A stretch of DNA of 46,531 nt from Salimicrobium halophilum (GTDB taxonomy: Bacteria > Bacillota > Bacilli > Bacillales > Halobacillaceae), in NCBI RefSeq assembly GCF_900100295.1, contig NZ_FNEV01000014.1, positions 1 to 46,531 of the forward strand, read 5' to 3'. This document shows, piece by piece, positions 32,306-42,349 of this stretch (position 1 is the first letter of the stretch; every line of letters begins with the position of its first letter). The notes beneath the pieces were generated by a model, which ran no database searches, was not told where the DNA came from, and worked only from the letters and a program-made list of their open reading frames with translations. Both the position numbers and the translations under genes were made by a program.

Positions 32306-33256
32306 ATGCATCCGCTGGCAGAACGCATTCAAAACGGAGATCGCCGGGCCCTTGCCAGAGCGATCACCCTCGCAGAACGGGAAGATAAAGAAAAACTTTC
32401 CCTCATGAGCGACATCTTTTCCATGGAAAAGAATGCGCATCACATCGGCATTACCGGCTCACCCGGCGCAGGGAAAAGTACGCTCATCAACGAGCTTCTC
32501 CACCTTCTACGGGAGCAGCACTTAACGGTAGCGGTCATCGCCATCGATCCGACGAGTCCGTTCAGCGGCGGCTCGATTCTCGGGGACCGGACGAGGATGC
32601 ATCAGCATTTCGTCGATCCCGGTATTTTCATCAGAAGTATGGCGACCCGCGGCAGTCTCGGGGGCCTGGCCCGTGCGACGAAAGATGCGATACGGATGTG
32701 TGATGCCGCCGGTTTTGATGTCGTCCTTGTCGAAACGGTAGGCGTCGGTCAGTCCGAGCTTGATGTCATGAAAGTCGTCGATACGACGGGACTCGTGCTG
32801 ACGCCGAACAGCGGAGATATTCTGCAGATATTCAAAGCAGGCATCATGGAAATCGCTGACCTTTTCATCATCAACAAAGCGGACCTTCCGGATGTGGAGA
32901 AGCTGAAGATTACACTTGAAGACTACATGATGATCGCGGATCCGAAGGGGTGGTATCCGCCGATCGTCAAAACCGTATCCACGAAGAAAACGGGTCTCCC
33001 CGAAATGTGGGAAGAGATGAAGCGTCACAGAACCTACCTCGAAGAGACCGCTTCCGGCCAGGAGAAAAAACGGCTTCAGCGCGAAATGGAAGTGTACGAA
33101 CTCATCCGCGAAGAAATCTGGCGCGACGTGAAGCGATGGGTGGAAGAAGGCGGTCGCACCGCCGAGCTTAATCAGCAGTCCTATGATCCATATGCCCTCG
33201 CGAAGCATTGGTTCGACGAATGGAAGAAGGAAAGGAAGAGTAGCGATGGAGAGTAA
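32306..33256 (+). CDS. MeaB/ArgK-like GTPase (mutase chaperone)
   Basis: A 316-residue G3E-family P-loop GTPase that loads and protects B12-dependent acyl-CoA mutases. Walker A GSPGAGKS (51-58), IAIDPTSPFSGGSILGDRTR (switch region and base specificity), VETVGVGQSELDV, and NKADLPD as the guanine motif. Start: ATG 32306 after GAAAGGA; a frame from 32249 would translate array B. It overlaps the TetR gene by 11 bases and lies two genes before icmF, which already carries its own G domain, so it may serve another mutase or assist IcmF. Confidence 0.92.
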   Translation: MHPLAERIQNGDRRALARAITLAEREDKEKLSLMSDIFSMEKNAHHIGITGSPGAGKSTLINELLHLLREQHLTVAVIAIDPTSPFSGGSILGDRTRMHQHFVDPGIFIRSMATRGSLGGLARATKDAIRMCDAAGFDVVLVETVGVGQSELDVMKVVDTTGLVLTPNSGDILQIFKAGIMEIADLFIINKADLPDVEKLKITLEDYMMIADPKGWYPPIVKTVSTKKTGLPEMWEEMKRHRTYLEETASGQEKKRLQREMEVYELIREEIWRDVKRWVEEGGRTAELNQQSYDPYALAKHWFDEWKKERKSSDGE

Positions 33257-33884
33257 ACAGGTTCCTTCCTCAATCAAAAACAGAGCCCTCGTCGAAAAGC
33301 GGCGGGACCAGATGATCCAGGGAGCCGTTTCCCTTTTCCGGGAAAAAGGGTTCCATAAAACGACGACACGCGAAATCGCCAAGGCGAGCGGCTTCAGCAT
33401 CGGCACACTTTATGAATACATCCGTACGAAAGAGGACGTCCTCTTCCTCGTCTGCGATTCGATTTATGAGCAGGTGAACGTCCGGATGAAGGAGGTCGTC
33501 ATCGCTTCTGTTCCCGGGGAGACCCCTCTCGAAGAAGCGGTGCGCGCTTATTTCCACTTGATGGATGAGCTTCAGGAAGAAGTCATCGTCCTTTATCAGG
33601 AAGTGAAAGCCCTGCCGAAAGAAGCGAAAAGTTACATTCTGGAAAAGGAGCGGGAAATGGTAGGGATGCTCGAAGAAGTCATATCCCATAGCCTGCCTGA
33701 CATGCCGCCGGGGAAAGTCGCTGTCATCGCCAACAATATTTTCGTCGAAGGCCAGATGTGGGGCTTCCGGAGATGGATCCTGCAGCGCTCATTTTCCCTT
33801 GAAGAATACATCGATCATCAGGTGAATGTACTGCTTTACGGAGTATCGGAACATCAGTCATTTACAAAAAGCAAGGAGGAGTAG
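33246..33884 (+). CDS. TetR/AcrR family regulator
   Basis: A 212-residue repressor-type protein. Helix-turn-helix at about 30-66: [18 protein letters not shown] then [20 protein letters not shown]. The C-terminal ligand domain is helical, with no recognised ligand signature. It differs from B. subtilis FadR. Start: ATG 33246 after AAGGAAAGG; it overlaps the GTPase gene by 11 bases and icmF follows after 2 bases, so the three are one unit. It probably controls this acyl-CoA mutase cluster in response to an acyl-CoA; that is inference from position. Confidence 0.9.
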   Translation: MESKQVPSSIKNRALVEKRRDQMIQGAVSLFREKGFHKTTTREIAKASGFSIGTLYEYIRTKEDVLFLVCDSIYEQVNVRMKEVVIASVPGETPLEEAVRAYFHLMDELQEEVIVLYQEVKALPKEAKSYILEKEREMVGMLEEVISHSLPDMPPGKVAVIANNIFVEGQMWGFRRWILQRSFSLEEYIDHQVNVLLYGVSEHQSFTKSKEE

Positions 33885-33886
33885 CG

Positions 33887-36800
33887 TTGGACGTATATCA
33901 ACCGAAACATGCCGTTCGTTTTGTAACCGCTTCCAGTCTGTTCGATGGTCACGATGCATCGATCAATATCATGCGCCGTATTCTGCAGGCGACCGGAGCG
34001 GAAGTCATCCACCTCGGCCATAACCGGTCCGTGGAGGATGTGGTGAATGCCGCCATCCAGGAAGATGCGCAGGGAATCGCGATTTCATCTTATCAGGGCG
34101 GTCACGTGGAATATTTCAAATACATGATCGATCTTCTGAACGAAAAAGGTGCTTCGCATGTACGCGTGTTCGGAGGCGGAGGTGGAGTGATTCTGCCTCG
34201 TGAAATCAAAGAACTGCACGACTACGGTGTCGCTCACATCTTTTCTCCGGAGTATGGCCGGGAACACGGGCTTCAGGGCATGATCAATCACATGATGGAG
34301 GAAGCTGACTTTCTTCCCCAGGTAAAAGAAGGCATGGAAACGGGGGACGGAGAAGTGACGACCATCGCCCGTATGATCACTCAGGCGGAGAGCCTGGGTG
34401 AAGCGGAGCTTTCGAAGTGGAGGGAAAAGTGGAATTCGGATAAAGACGTACCTGTGCTCGGTATCACCGGAACAGGAGGAGCAGGGAAGAGTTCCCTGAC
34501 GGACGAACTGATCCGCCGCTTCCTGAACGAAGTCCCTGAAAAGAAAGTCGCGGTTCTGTCCGTCGACCCGACGAAGAAAAAGACCGGGGGAGCGCTGCTC
34601 GGCGACCGCATCCGGATGAACGCGATTTTCCACCCGAATGTCTACATGAGGTCCCTCGCGACGCGTGATGCCCGGACCGAGATATCGACTGCTGTCCAGG
34701 ATGCGATCCAGATTGTGAAACAGGCCGGCTACGACTTCATCATCGTCGAGACGAGCGGAATCGGTCAGGGTGATGCGGAGATTACGGAAATCACGGACCT
34801 GTCCATGTATGTCATGACGGCAGAGTTCGGTGCTCCTTCGCAGCTCGAGAAAATCGACATGATCGACTTCGCTGATTTCATCGTCATCAACAAGTTTGAA
34901 CAGAAAGGCTCAGAGGACGCATTGAAGCAGGTAAGGAAGCAGTATGAGCGTAGCCATATGCGTTTTCACGAAGACCATGAATCATTCCCTGTCTTCGGTA
35001 CGATTGCCAGCCAGTTCAACGATCCGGGTACGAATACGTTGTTTGCAGCGCTTCTTGATACTATTAATGAACGCTATGGCTGGGATGATGAGACATCGCT
35101 TGAGCGCGTGTCCAAAGTCGAGAAGCAGAATGTCATCATCCCGAACGACCGTAAGCAGTATTTGAGGGATATCGTAAAAGAAGTGCGCGGCTATCATGAG
35201 TTCACCGCTGAACAGGCGGACAAAGCACGCAAATGGTATCAGCTTGAAGGAACCGAGAACATGATCGGGGAAACGGAAGCCGTTACCGAAGCAAAGGAAA
35301 GCATAGTCCGTGACATCGACAGAGATGTGAAAGAGAAGCTCGAAGACTGGGACGCGCTTCACGAACGATATAAGGGCGACACGTACACGTTCAAAGTCAG
35401 GGATAAAGAGATTACGATGGACCTCACGACCGAGAGTCTCTCAGGAACGAAGGTGCCGAAAGTGGCGCTTCCGAAATACATGGACTGGGGCGACCGGGTC
35501 CAGTGGCTGATGAAAGAAAATGTGCCGGGGGCTTTCCCGTTCACGGCAGGCGTTTTTCCTTTCAAACGGAAAGGGGAAGATCCGAAGCGACAGTTCGCCG
35601 GAGAAGGGACTCCGGAGAAAACGAACCGCCGTTTCCACTATCTATCGGAAGGCGATGATGCCAAGCGTTTGAGTACGGCATTCGATTCGGTGACACTGTA
35701 CGGGGAAGACCCGGATGAGCGTCCGGATATTTACGGGAAAGTCGGCGAGAGCGGCGTGAACATCTGTACGCTCGAGGATATGAAGAAGCTGTACGATGGC
35801 TTCGATCTCGTCGATCCGAAAACGTCCGTCTCCATGACGATCAACGGTCCAGCGCCGATCATCCTGGCTATGTATTTCAACACGGCCATCGATAAAGAAT
35901 TGCAGAAGTTCGAAGACAACGAAGGTCGGAAGCCGACAGCGGAAGAAGCGGAGCGGATCAAGGAAGAAACGATCCACGTCGTCCGCGGAACCGTGCAGGC
36001 CGATATTCTGAAAGAGGACCAGGGGCAGAATACGTGTATCTTCTCCACGGAATTTGCGCTTCGTATGATGGGGGACATCCAGCAGTATTTCATCGATCAT
36101 GACGTGCGTAACTATTACTCTGTGTCGATTTCCGGGTATCATATCGCGGAAGCAGGAGCGAACCCGATTACGCAGCTCGCTTTCACGCTTGCGAACGGGT
36201 TCACATACGTCGAGTATTACCTGAGCCGCGGCATGGATATCGACAAATTCGCGCCGAACCTGTCGTTCTTTTTCTCCAACGGTCTGGATGCGGAGTATAC
36301 GGTGCTTGGCCGGGTAGCCCGCAGAATCTGGTCTATCGTCATGAAAAATAAATACGGAGCGAATGAGCGCAGCCAGAAGCTGAAGTATCATATCCAGACT
36401 TCCGGCCGATCTCTGCATGCGCAGGAAATCGACTTCAATGATATCCGCACGACGCTGCAGGCACTGATTGCCCTGCAGGATAACTGTAACTCGCTCCATA
36501 CGAACTCTTATGACGAAGCGATCACGACGCCGACCGAAGAATCGGTGCGCCGTGCGATGGCGATCCAGATGATCATCAGCAAAGAATTCGGCCTGACGAA
36601 AAACGAGAACTCGCTGCAGGGATCGTATGTCATCGGAGAACTGACGGATCTCGTGGAGGAAGCCGTCCTGCAGGAATTCGAGCGGATGAACGACCGCGGC
36701 GGAGTGCTAGGAGCCATGGAGCGCCAATACCAGCGTGGCAAAATCCAGGAAGAATCTCTTTACTACGAAGGGAAGAAACATTCCGGCGAATTGCCGATTG

Positions 36801-37090
36801 TCGGCGTGAACACTTATTTGAATCCGAATCCGACGTCAGAGGAAGACATCGATTCCATGGAACTCGCCCGTGCATCGAAGGAAGAAAAGGAGCATCAGAT
36901 CAGAGAGCTCAGGAACTTCCAGCAGTCGCATGAGAGTGAAGCCGATGAAGCGTTGAGACGCCTGAAAGAAACAGCGACCTCCGGCGGCAACATCTTCGAA
37001 GAACTCATGCACACCGTCCGCGTCGCCAGCCTCGGCCAGATCACCCACGCGTTGTACGAAGTCGGTGGGCAGTATCGACGGAATATGTAA
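33887..37090 (+). CDS. Fused isobutyryl-CoA mutase IcmF
   Basis: A 1067-residue B12 enzyme that interconverts isobutyryl-CoA and n-butyryl-CoA; Geobacillus IcmF also converts isovaleryl- and pivalyl-CoA. Order: B12-binding Rossmann domain (1-140, [13 protein letters not shown] with the base-off His), G domain with Walker A GTGGAGKS (about 195-202) and [10 protein letters not shown], linker, then the mutase barrel from about 510 ([67 protein letters not shown]). Length is normal for the family. The start is TTG 33887 after AAGGAGGAG. No separate large or small subunit is present. It links valine or branched-chain acyl-CoA to the beta-oxidation genes upstream. Confidence 0.95.
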   Translation: MDVYQPKHAVRFVTASSLFDGHDASINIMRRILQATGAEVIHLGHNRSVEDVVNAAIQEDAQGIAISSYQGGHVEYFKYMIDLLNEKGASHVRVFGGGGGVILPREIKELHDYGVAHIFSPEYGREHGLQGMINHMMEEADFLPQVKEGMETGDGEVTTIARMITQAESLGEAELSKWREKWNSDKDVPVLGITGTGGAGKSSLTDELIRRFLNEVPEKKVAVLSVDPTKKKTGGALLGDRIRMNAIFHPNVYMRSLATRDARTEISTAVQDAIQIVKQAGYDFIIVETSGIGQGDAEITEITDLSMYVMTAEFGAPSQLEKIDMIDFADFIVINKFEQKGSEDALKQVRKQYERSHMRFHEDHESFPVFGTIASQFNDPGTNTLFAALLDTINERYGWDDETSLERVSKVEKQNVIIPNDRKQYLRDIVKEVRGYHEFTAEQADKARKWYQLEGTENMIGETEAVTEAKESIVRDIDRDVKEKLEDWDALHERYKGDTYTFKVRDKEITMDLTTESLSGTKVPKVALPKYMDWGDRVQWLMKENVPGAFPFTAGVFPFKRKGEDPKRQFAGEGTPEKTNRRFHYLSEGDDAKRLSTAFDSVTLYGEDPDERPDIYGKVGESGVNICTLEDMKKLYDGFDLVDPKTSVSMTINGPAPIILAMYFNTAIDKELQKFEDNEGRKPTAEEAERIKEETIHVVRGTVQADILKEDQGQNTCIFSTEFALRMMGDIQQYFIDHDVRNYYSVSISGYHIAEAGANPITQLAFTLANGFTYVEYYLSRGMDIDKFAPNLSFFFSNGLDAEYTVLGRVARRIWSIVMKNKYGANERSQKLKYHIQTSGRSLHAQEIDFNDIRTTLQALIALQDNCNSLHTNSYDEAITTPTEESVRRAMAIQMIISKEFGLTKNENSLQGSYVIGELTDLVEEAVLQEFERMNDRGGVLGAMERQYQRGKIQEESLYYEGKKHSGELPIVGVNTYLNPNPTSEEDIDSMELARASKEEKEHQIRELRNFQQSHESEADEALRRLKETATSGGNIFEELMHTVRVASLGQITHALYEVGGQYRRNM

Positions 37091-37091
37091 G

Positions 37092-37250
37092 GACAAAAGT
37101 GGAGCTACCCCGCTTAGAAACCTTAGTCATAAGCAGGACTGTCAGACAAAGGTGCTTTTTCCTTTCTTTAATCCGAGTTGCTTATGGCTCGAGTTTCTGG
37201 ATGTCGCAGCTAGACAAGAAAAGCGGAGAAGCACCGCTTAGAAACTTTAG
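37092..37250. repeat. Palindromic intergenic element, copy 13 plus half copy
   Basis: Begins with AAAAGTGGAGC a few bases after the icmF stop. Stem CATAAGCA (about 37130) pairs with TGCTTATG (about 37175); the next positions pair only loosely. Loop GTCAGACAAAGGTGCTTTTT is as in other copies. A half copy, AAAAGCGGAGAAGCACCGCT, follows at about 37218. Confidence 0.72.
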
Positions 37251-37267
37251 AATCATAGCAGAACAAA

Positions 37268-37386
37268 CATAAAATCGGCGGACGCTTTCCGCGGGCACGG
37301 CTTAAGCTAACTTGACCAGGAAAGGCACCTGATCAAATGGATCTTAAGCTCGTGCTGTTCCCGCTGGAGTCGCCGCCGATTTATGG
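37268..37386. repeat. Bacillales GCGGACGCTTTCCGCGGGC-type repeat
   Basis: Outer arms AAATCGGCGG and CCGCCGATTTAT pair; inner GCGGGCACGGCTTAAG pairs with CTTAAGCTCGTGCTGTTCCC with one insertion. I recall this element as scattered in many Bacillus genomes; its function is not established. One copy in the window. Confidence 0.7.
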
Positions 37387-37407
37387 AGATTTTTGAAGTA
37401 ACAGGAA

Positions 37408-37440
37408 AAGGAGACACTCCCGATCGGAAGGTGTCTCCTT
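37408..37440 (-). terminator. Bidirectional terminator between icmF and the convergent small gene
   Basis: AAGGAGACAC (37408-37417) pairs with GTGTCTCCTT (37431-37440). T-rich runs follow on both strands (TTTTTT plus, TTTTCC minus). On the minus side it would close the transcript of the 37568-37915 gene after array C; on the plus side it is 318 bases past icmF. Confidence 0.75.
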
Positions 37441-37442
37441 TT

Positions 37443-37556
37443 TTGAGATAAACGCTGAACTTTTTGAGATAAACGCTGAACTTTTTGAGATAAAACGGAA
37501 AAAGTTGAGATAAACGCGCCACTTTTTGAGACAAACTCTGAAAATTTGAGATAAAC
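37443..37556 (-). repeat. Periodic TTATCTCA array C (minus orientation)
   Basis: On the plus strand TGAGATAA starts at 37444, 37465, 37486, 37506, 37527 (TGAGACAA) and 37547; spacings 21, 21, 20, 21, 20. It lies wholly between the stop of the minus-strand gene (37568) and its terminator (37408-37440), so it is probably transcribed as a 3' untranslated region. Confidence 0.88.
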
Positions 37557-37567
37557 ATTATCCTTAC

Positions 37568-37915
37568 TTAGTGACTGCCACCGACGCTATCGTCATCGTG
37601 AGCCTGGTTGATGGACACTACGTGAGGCGTTTTCGTTCCATACCATTCATATGTGATCTCGTATGTTTCATCGGCTTCGACGAGCATCCACTTACTTGTA
37701 TCTTTCACTTTGATTTTCTGGTCGTCGACAACGATATAATAATCTTCTTCTTCGTGATACTTCTCGGATACGGTCGCTTCCGTGAGGTGTTCTTCGTGGA
37801 TCATGCCGTAGCTTGTATACATCCATGTCGGGAACATCACGGCGATGAAAGCGATCAGTGTCCAGGTCACCGGATGCAGTTCTTTTAATCGGTGCAACTT
37901 CATTTTATGCTTCAT
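37568..37915 (-). CDS. Uncharacterised membrane-anchored protein
   Basis: A 115-residue protein I do not recognise. Short cationic N-terminus (KHKMKLHRLKE), one membrane helix (about 16-34) and a small acidic outer domain rich in Tyr, Val and Glu (DYYIVVDDQKIKVKDTS, YEITYEWYGTKTPHVVS), ending in a His/Asp-rich tail. The domain looks like a small beta fold. Start: ATG with AAGGAG ten bases upstream. Located between icmF (convergent) and rpoE (divergent); its 3' region carries array C. No homologue known to me from B. subtilis at this locus. Confidence 0.75.
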   Translation of the reverse strand: MKHKMKLHRLKELHPVTWTLIAFIAVMFPTWMYTSYGMIHEEHLTEATVSEKYHEEEDYYIVVDDQKIKVKDTSKWMLVEADETYEITYEWYGTKTPHVVSINQAHDDDSVGGSH

Positions 37916-37993
37916 TGAGTGTCTCTCCTTCGCTAAGGCTTCTGTTCATATTGTACGAAAAAAAGCGAGGGAATTCCAAAAAAATCTCTGTTA

Positions 37994-38022
37994 TTGATTT
38001 TTCCTCCCGTTCTTTCTATAAT
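37994..38022 (+). promoter_or_regulatory. Sigma-A promoter of rpoE
   Basis: TTGATT (37994-37999), 17 bases, TATAAT (38017-38022), 61 bases before the start codon. Confidence 0.75.
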
Positions 38023-38083
38023 AAAGGGTATGGTTACAATGAGAGTCGTATGTGATTACGCTTGTACAAAGGAGTGCTGAAGC

Positions 38084-38629
38084 TTGAGTTTAAAAGATTT
38101 GACCCAACAACAAATAGACGAAACATCGATGCTTGAAATGGCTTATGTAGTATTGGAAGACCAGCATCAGACTTATGATTTCAATGATCTGTTCCATCAG
38201 ATTGCGGACATGAAAGGGTTCTCCGAGGCCCGTAAAGAAGACGCGATTGCCCAGTTCTATACGGACATGAACCTGGACGGACGCTTTACGACGACCGGTA
38301 CGAACCAGTGGGGTCTTCGTAAGTGGTACCCGATTGAACAGATGGAAGAAGACATTGCGAACCTTCCGAAGGTACGTAAGAAAAAGAAGAAGAAAAAGAA
38401 ACCGTCCAAGCTGCTTGAAGACGAACTTGGCGTTTCCGAGTATGACTCTGATGATGACGAAGATGGCATGGAAGACCTCGATCTGACAGATGAAGACCTC
38501 GACCTGGATGACGATGACGACTTCGAAGGGGATTATGAAGAAGATGACCTGGATGAAGAGGAAGAAGAAATGGTCAGCGAGGACACAAGTTTCATCGGTG
38601 ATGAAGATGAGGATGACGACGACCAATAA
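38084..38629 (+). CDS. RNA polymerase delta subunit RpoE
   Basis: Delta (181 residues) binds core RNA polymerase in Gram-positive bacteria and raises recycling and promoter selectivity. The N-terminal winged-helix-like domain (1-92, LEMAYVVLEDQHQTYDFNDL to GTNQWGLRKWYP) is followed by a run of eight Lys (about 101-108) and a long Asp/Glu-rich disordered tail (about 112-181), the known domain layout. The Lys tract next to the acidic tail is the feature reported to control delta's DNA contact. Start: TTG with AAAGGAG. Directly upstream of pyrG, the standard Bacillus order. Confidence 0.95.
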   Translation: MSLKDLTQQQIDETSMLEMAYVVLEDQHQTYDFNDLFHQIADMKGFSEARKEDAIAQFYTDMNLDGRFTTTGTNQWGLRKWYPIEQMEEDIANLPKVRKKKKKKKKPSKLLEDELGVSEYDSDDDEDGMEDLDLTDEDLDLDDDDDFEGDYEEDDLDEEEEEMVSEDTSFIGDEDEDDDDQ

Positions 38630-38642
38630 TTTTTTCCGATTC

Positions 38643-38671
38643 TTGACTTTGCGGTCGAACCTTTTTATAAT
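38643..38671 (+). promoter_or_regulatory. pyrG promoter
   Basis: TTGACT (38643-38648), 17 bases, TATAAT (38666-38671). The predicted start is GGG at 38679-38681. Confidence 0.85.
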
Positions 38672-38678
38672 TCTATTT

Positions 38679-38743
38679 GGGCTCTTAAAAAAGAACGACC
38701 TTCGAGAAGCTCCCCAATTTCGGTTGGGGAGCTTTTCTTTTTT
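38679..38743 (+). promoter_or_regulatory. pyrG leader attenuator (reiterative-transcription control)
   Basis: The transcript would start GGGCTCTT at 38679. A terminator follows: AAGCTCCCCAA (38707-38717) pairs with TTGGGGAGCTT (38724-38734), then TTTTCTTTTTT. In B. subtilis pyrG low CTP stalls polymerase after GGG and adds extra G residues, which pair with the C-rich arm of the stem and stop termination. Start sequence, spacing and C-rich arm all fit this mechanism. Confidence 0.85.
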
Positions 38744-38747
38744 GTAA

Positions 38748-40427
<1,680 letters not shown>

Positions 40428-40447
40428 AAAATTATTATGAAGATTTT

Positions 40448-40495
40448 GCGCGACATTCACACCGGAGCACCGGTCCCCGAGTGTCGCGCTTTTTA
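40448..40495 (+). terminator. Terminator of pyrG
   Basis: GCGCGACA pairs with TGTCGCGC (extended by TC/GA), followed by TTTTT. The arms carry the GAGTGTCGCGC motif of the neighbouring repeat family, so the terminator may come from that repeat. Confidence 0.8.
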
Positions 40496-40598
40496 TGCAC
40501 CGCGCCGTTAAAGACTCTATCTCGTGCGTGAGTGGGAGGCAAATGGATTCGCTGGACGCTCGTGCAAGAATCATGTCTATGAACGGCGCCCAAGGGCA
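40495..40598 (+). repeat. GGACGCTC-family repeat, copy in the pyrG-spo0F gap
   Basis: Begins TGCACCGCGCCGTTAAAG and continues with GTGAGTGGGAGGCAAATGGA, CGCTGGACGCTCG and TGAACGG. About 100 bases, repeated with few changes at 40677. Between the two copies (40599-40676) are CGGGACGCTCAAG and CTGAGTGTCGCGC, related fragments. Confidence 0.75.
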
Positions 40599-40676
40599 AT
40601 CAAGATCTTGGAGCACGGCCGAGGTGGGTTGCGGGACGCTCAAGTCGGAGCGTTACGCCTGAGTGTCGCGCAATTG

Positions 40677-40780
40677 TATGCACCGCGCCGTTCAAGCCTA
40701 TTTCCCATTTGTGAGTGGGAGGCAAACGGATTTGCTGGACGCTCGGGCAGGAGTCACGCTCGTGAACGACCCCCAAGTAA
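40677..40780 (+). repeat. GGACGCTC-family repeat, second copy
   Basis: TGCACCGCGCCGTTCAAG, then GTGAGTGGGAGGCAAACGGA, TTGCTGGACGCTCG and GTGAACG. A third, inverted copy lies at the window end (46428-46531). Confidence 0.78.
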
Positions 40781-40799
40781 TAATTTTCTCCCCATCCCG

Positions 40800-40827
40800 G
40801 CAGGAATTGAACCATTTCGCGTGGAAA
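40800..40827 (+). promoter_or_regulatory. Sigma-H promoter of spo0F
   Basis: GCAGGAATT (40800-40808) fits the -35 RnAGGAWWW; after 12 bases GTGGAAA (40821-40827) fits the -10 RnnGAAT except the last base. B. subtilis spo0F is known to use sigma-H. Confidence 0.7.
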
Positions 40828-40873
40828 TAAAAGGGATGGGAGAGAAATATGTGCAGTAGAGGTGAAAGAAAGA

Positions 40874-41251
40874 ATGGCGACGGTATTAGTCATTGACGAT
40901 GAATCAGGTATACAGCTTATGCTGGAACACTTCTTCAAATCGAAGGATTGGGAAGTGAGAGCGGCGACCAATGGCCTGGAAGCGGAACGAATGCTTGCGG
41001 ACGCTGCTTATGATGTTGTACTGATGGATTACCATCTGCCCAAAAGAAGCGCGGGCGAACTCCTTTCGTTCATGGACGAAAGGAAATTGGACAGGCCGGT
41101 GATCATGACTACCGGTTTTTCCAGAGAAGAAATCAAAGACACGCTTGAGTACAAGCAGGTGAAAGGAGTTATGGAGAAACCTTTTGATCTGGAAGAAATT
41201 TTCTCTTTAGCAGAACAATTAGTGACTACCGAAAATAATTTTTATATGTAA
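40874..41251 (+). CDS. Response regulator at the spo0F locus (Spo0F-like)
   Basis: A 125-residue single-domain response regulator. Acid pocket Asp8-Asp9, phospho-acceptor Asp52, Thr near 80 (IMTTGF) and Lys near 102 (VMEKPFD) are all present. Spo0F relays phosphate from sensor kinases to Spo0B and Spo0A at the start of sporulation. Position between pyrG and fba and the sigma-H promoter support Spo0F. However the loop after Asp52 reads YHLPKRSAG instead of the usual KIPGMDG, so the protein is quite diverged and could have changed partners. Start: ATG 40874, eight bases after GAGGTGA. No output domain. Confidence 0.75.
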   Translation: MATVLVIDDESGIQLMLEHFFKSKDWEVRAATNGLEAERMLADAAYDVVLMDYHLPKRSAGELLSFMDERKLDRPVIMTTGFSREEIKDTLEYKQVKGVMEKPFDLEEIFSLAEQLVTTENNFYM

Positions 41252-41274
41252 GCGTAAACATTGATCAGGCAGTA

Positions 41275-41303
41275 TTGCACCTTCAGAAAGGGACTGGTAT
41301 TCT
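41275..41303 (+). promoter_or_regulatory. Sigma-A promoter of fba
   Basis: TTGCAC (41275-41280), 17 bases, TATTCT (41298-41303) with a TGG extension. It leaves a leader of about 75 bases. Confidence 0.55.
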
Positions 41304-41386
41304 TATAGTTGTAAATAAACGAACGTGTGTGATTTCAGAGTCGCTCTGCCGTCATGCTTGTAATAGTTATAAGGAGGAACCCTTTC

Positions 41387-42250
41387 ATGCCTTTAGTTTC
41401 GATGAAAGAAATGCTTGAAACAGCTAAAGAGAATCGCTACGGCGTAGGTCAGTTCAACTTGAACAACCTGGAATACGCACAAGCTATTCTTCAGGCTGCA
41501 GAAGAAGAACAGTCCCCGGTAATTCTTGGTGTATCCGAAGGTGCAGGCCGCTACATGGGTGGTTTCAACGTAGTCGTTGATATGGTGAAAGCACTGATGA
41601 CCGCTTATGGTACAACCGTACCGGTAGCAATCCACCTCGATCACGGATCCAGCTTCGAGAAATGTGCCCAGGCGATCCATGCCGGCTTCACTTCCGTAAT
41701 GATCGATGCTTCTCATGATCCGCTTGAGGAGAACATTGCCGTTACGAAGAAAGTCGTAGAGCTTGCTCACATCCACGGCGTATCCGTAGAAGCGGAACTT
41801 GGCCGTGTCGGTGGTCAGGAAGACGATCTTATCGTAGATGACGCGGAAGCAGCGTACGCGATTCCTTCCGAGTGTAAACAGCTCGTAGACGAAACGAACG
41901 TAGACGTATTCGCTCCGGCTCTCGGCTCTGTTCACGGCCCTTACAAAGGAGAACCGAACCTTGGTTTCGACCGCATGGAAGAAATCATGGGACTTGTCGA
42001 CAAGCCACTTGTACTTCATGGCGGTACAGGCATTCCTTCTGCTGATATCAAGAAAGCAATCTCTTTCGGTACAGCGAAGATCAATGTGAATACAGAAAAC
42101 CAGATCGCTCAAGGCGACGCGGTGCGTAAAGTTCTTGCGGAACAGCCTGAGCAATATGACCCTCGTAAATATCTAGGACCTGGACGTGACGCAATCAAAG
42201 AAACCGTCATCGGCAAAATGCGCGAATTCGGTTCTTCCAACCAGGCGTAA
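41387..42250 (+). CDS. Class II fructose-bisphosphate aldolase FbaA
   Basis: A 287-residue zinc aldolase that splits fructose-1,6-bisphosphate into two triose phosphates in glycolysis and works in reverse in gluconeogenesis. Asp85 and His86 in AIHLDHGSS are catalytic and metal residues; [14 protein letters not shown] and [11 protein letters not shown] carry the other ligands. Start: ATG 41387 ([10 protein letters not shown]) after AAGGAGGAA; a longer frame from 41354 is not supported. Standard place after spo0F. Normal length. Confidence 0.96.
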   Translation: MPLVSMKEMLETAKENRYGVGQFNLNNLEYAQAILQAAEEEQSPVILGVSEGAGRYMGGFNVVVDMVKALMTAYGTTVPVAIHLDHGSSFEKCAQAIHAGFTSVMIDASHDPLEENIAVTKKVVELAHIHGVSVEAELGRVGGQEDDLIVDDAEAAYAIPSECKQLVDETNVDVFAPALGSVHGPYKGEPNLGFDRMEEIMGLVDKPLVLHGGTGIPSADIKKAISFGTAKINVNTENQIAQGDAVRKVLAEQPEQYDPRKYLGPGRDAIKETVIGKMREFGSSNQA

Positions 42251-42268
42251 GTTTTTTCAGGAAAAAGT

Positions 42269-42300
42269 GAAGCCGTTACTGTAGTAGCGGTTTCCTTTCT
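42269..42300 (+). terminator. Probable terminator of fba
   Basis: GAAGCCGTTAC (42269-42279) pairs with GTAGCGGTTTC (42284-42294) including two G-T pairs; the U-run is weak (CCTTTCTAT). Confidence 0.5.
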
Positions 42301-42309
42301 ATATGCTTT

Positions 42310-42323
42310 TGAAAACGCAATCA
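42310..42323 (+). promoter_or_regulatory. cre-like site before tal
   Basis: TGAAAACGCAATCA differs from the cre consensus at one position (A for T at position 10). It lies 26 bases before the start codon. Confidence 0.35.
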
Positions 42324-42349
42324 TAACTTCGAAAAGGGGAGACAGTCGC

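Noticed and set aside
32063-32388. Small proteins rich in YLKK/ISK repeats (also 11963-12355 and 37307-37558)
   Set aside because: These frames translate the TTATCTCA arrays. The 20/21-bp step breaks any frame repeat, and none has a ribosome binding site.
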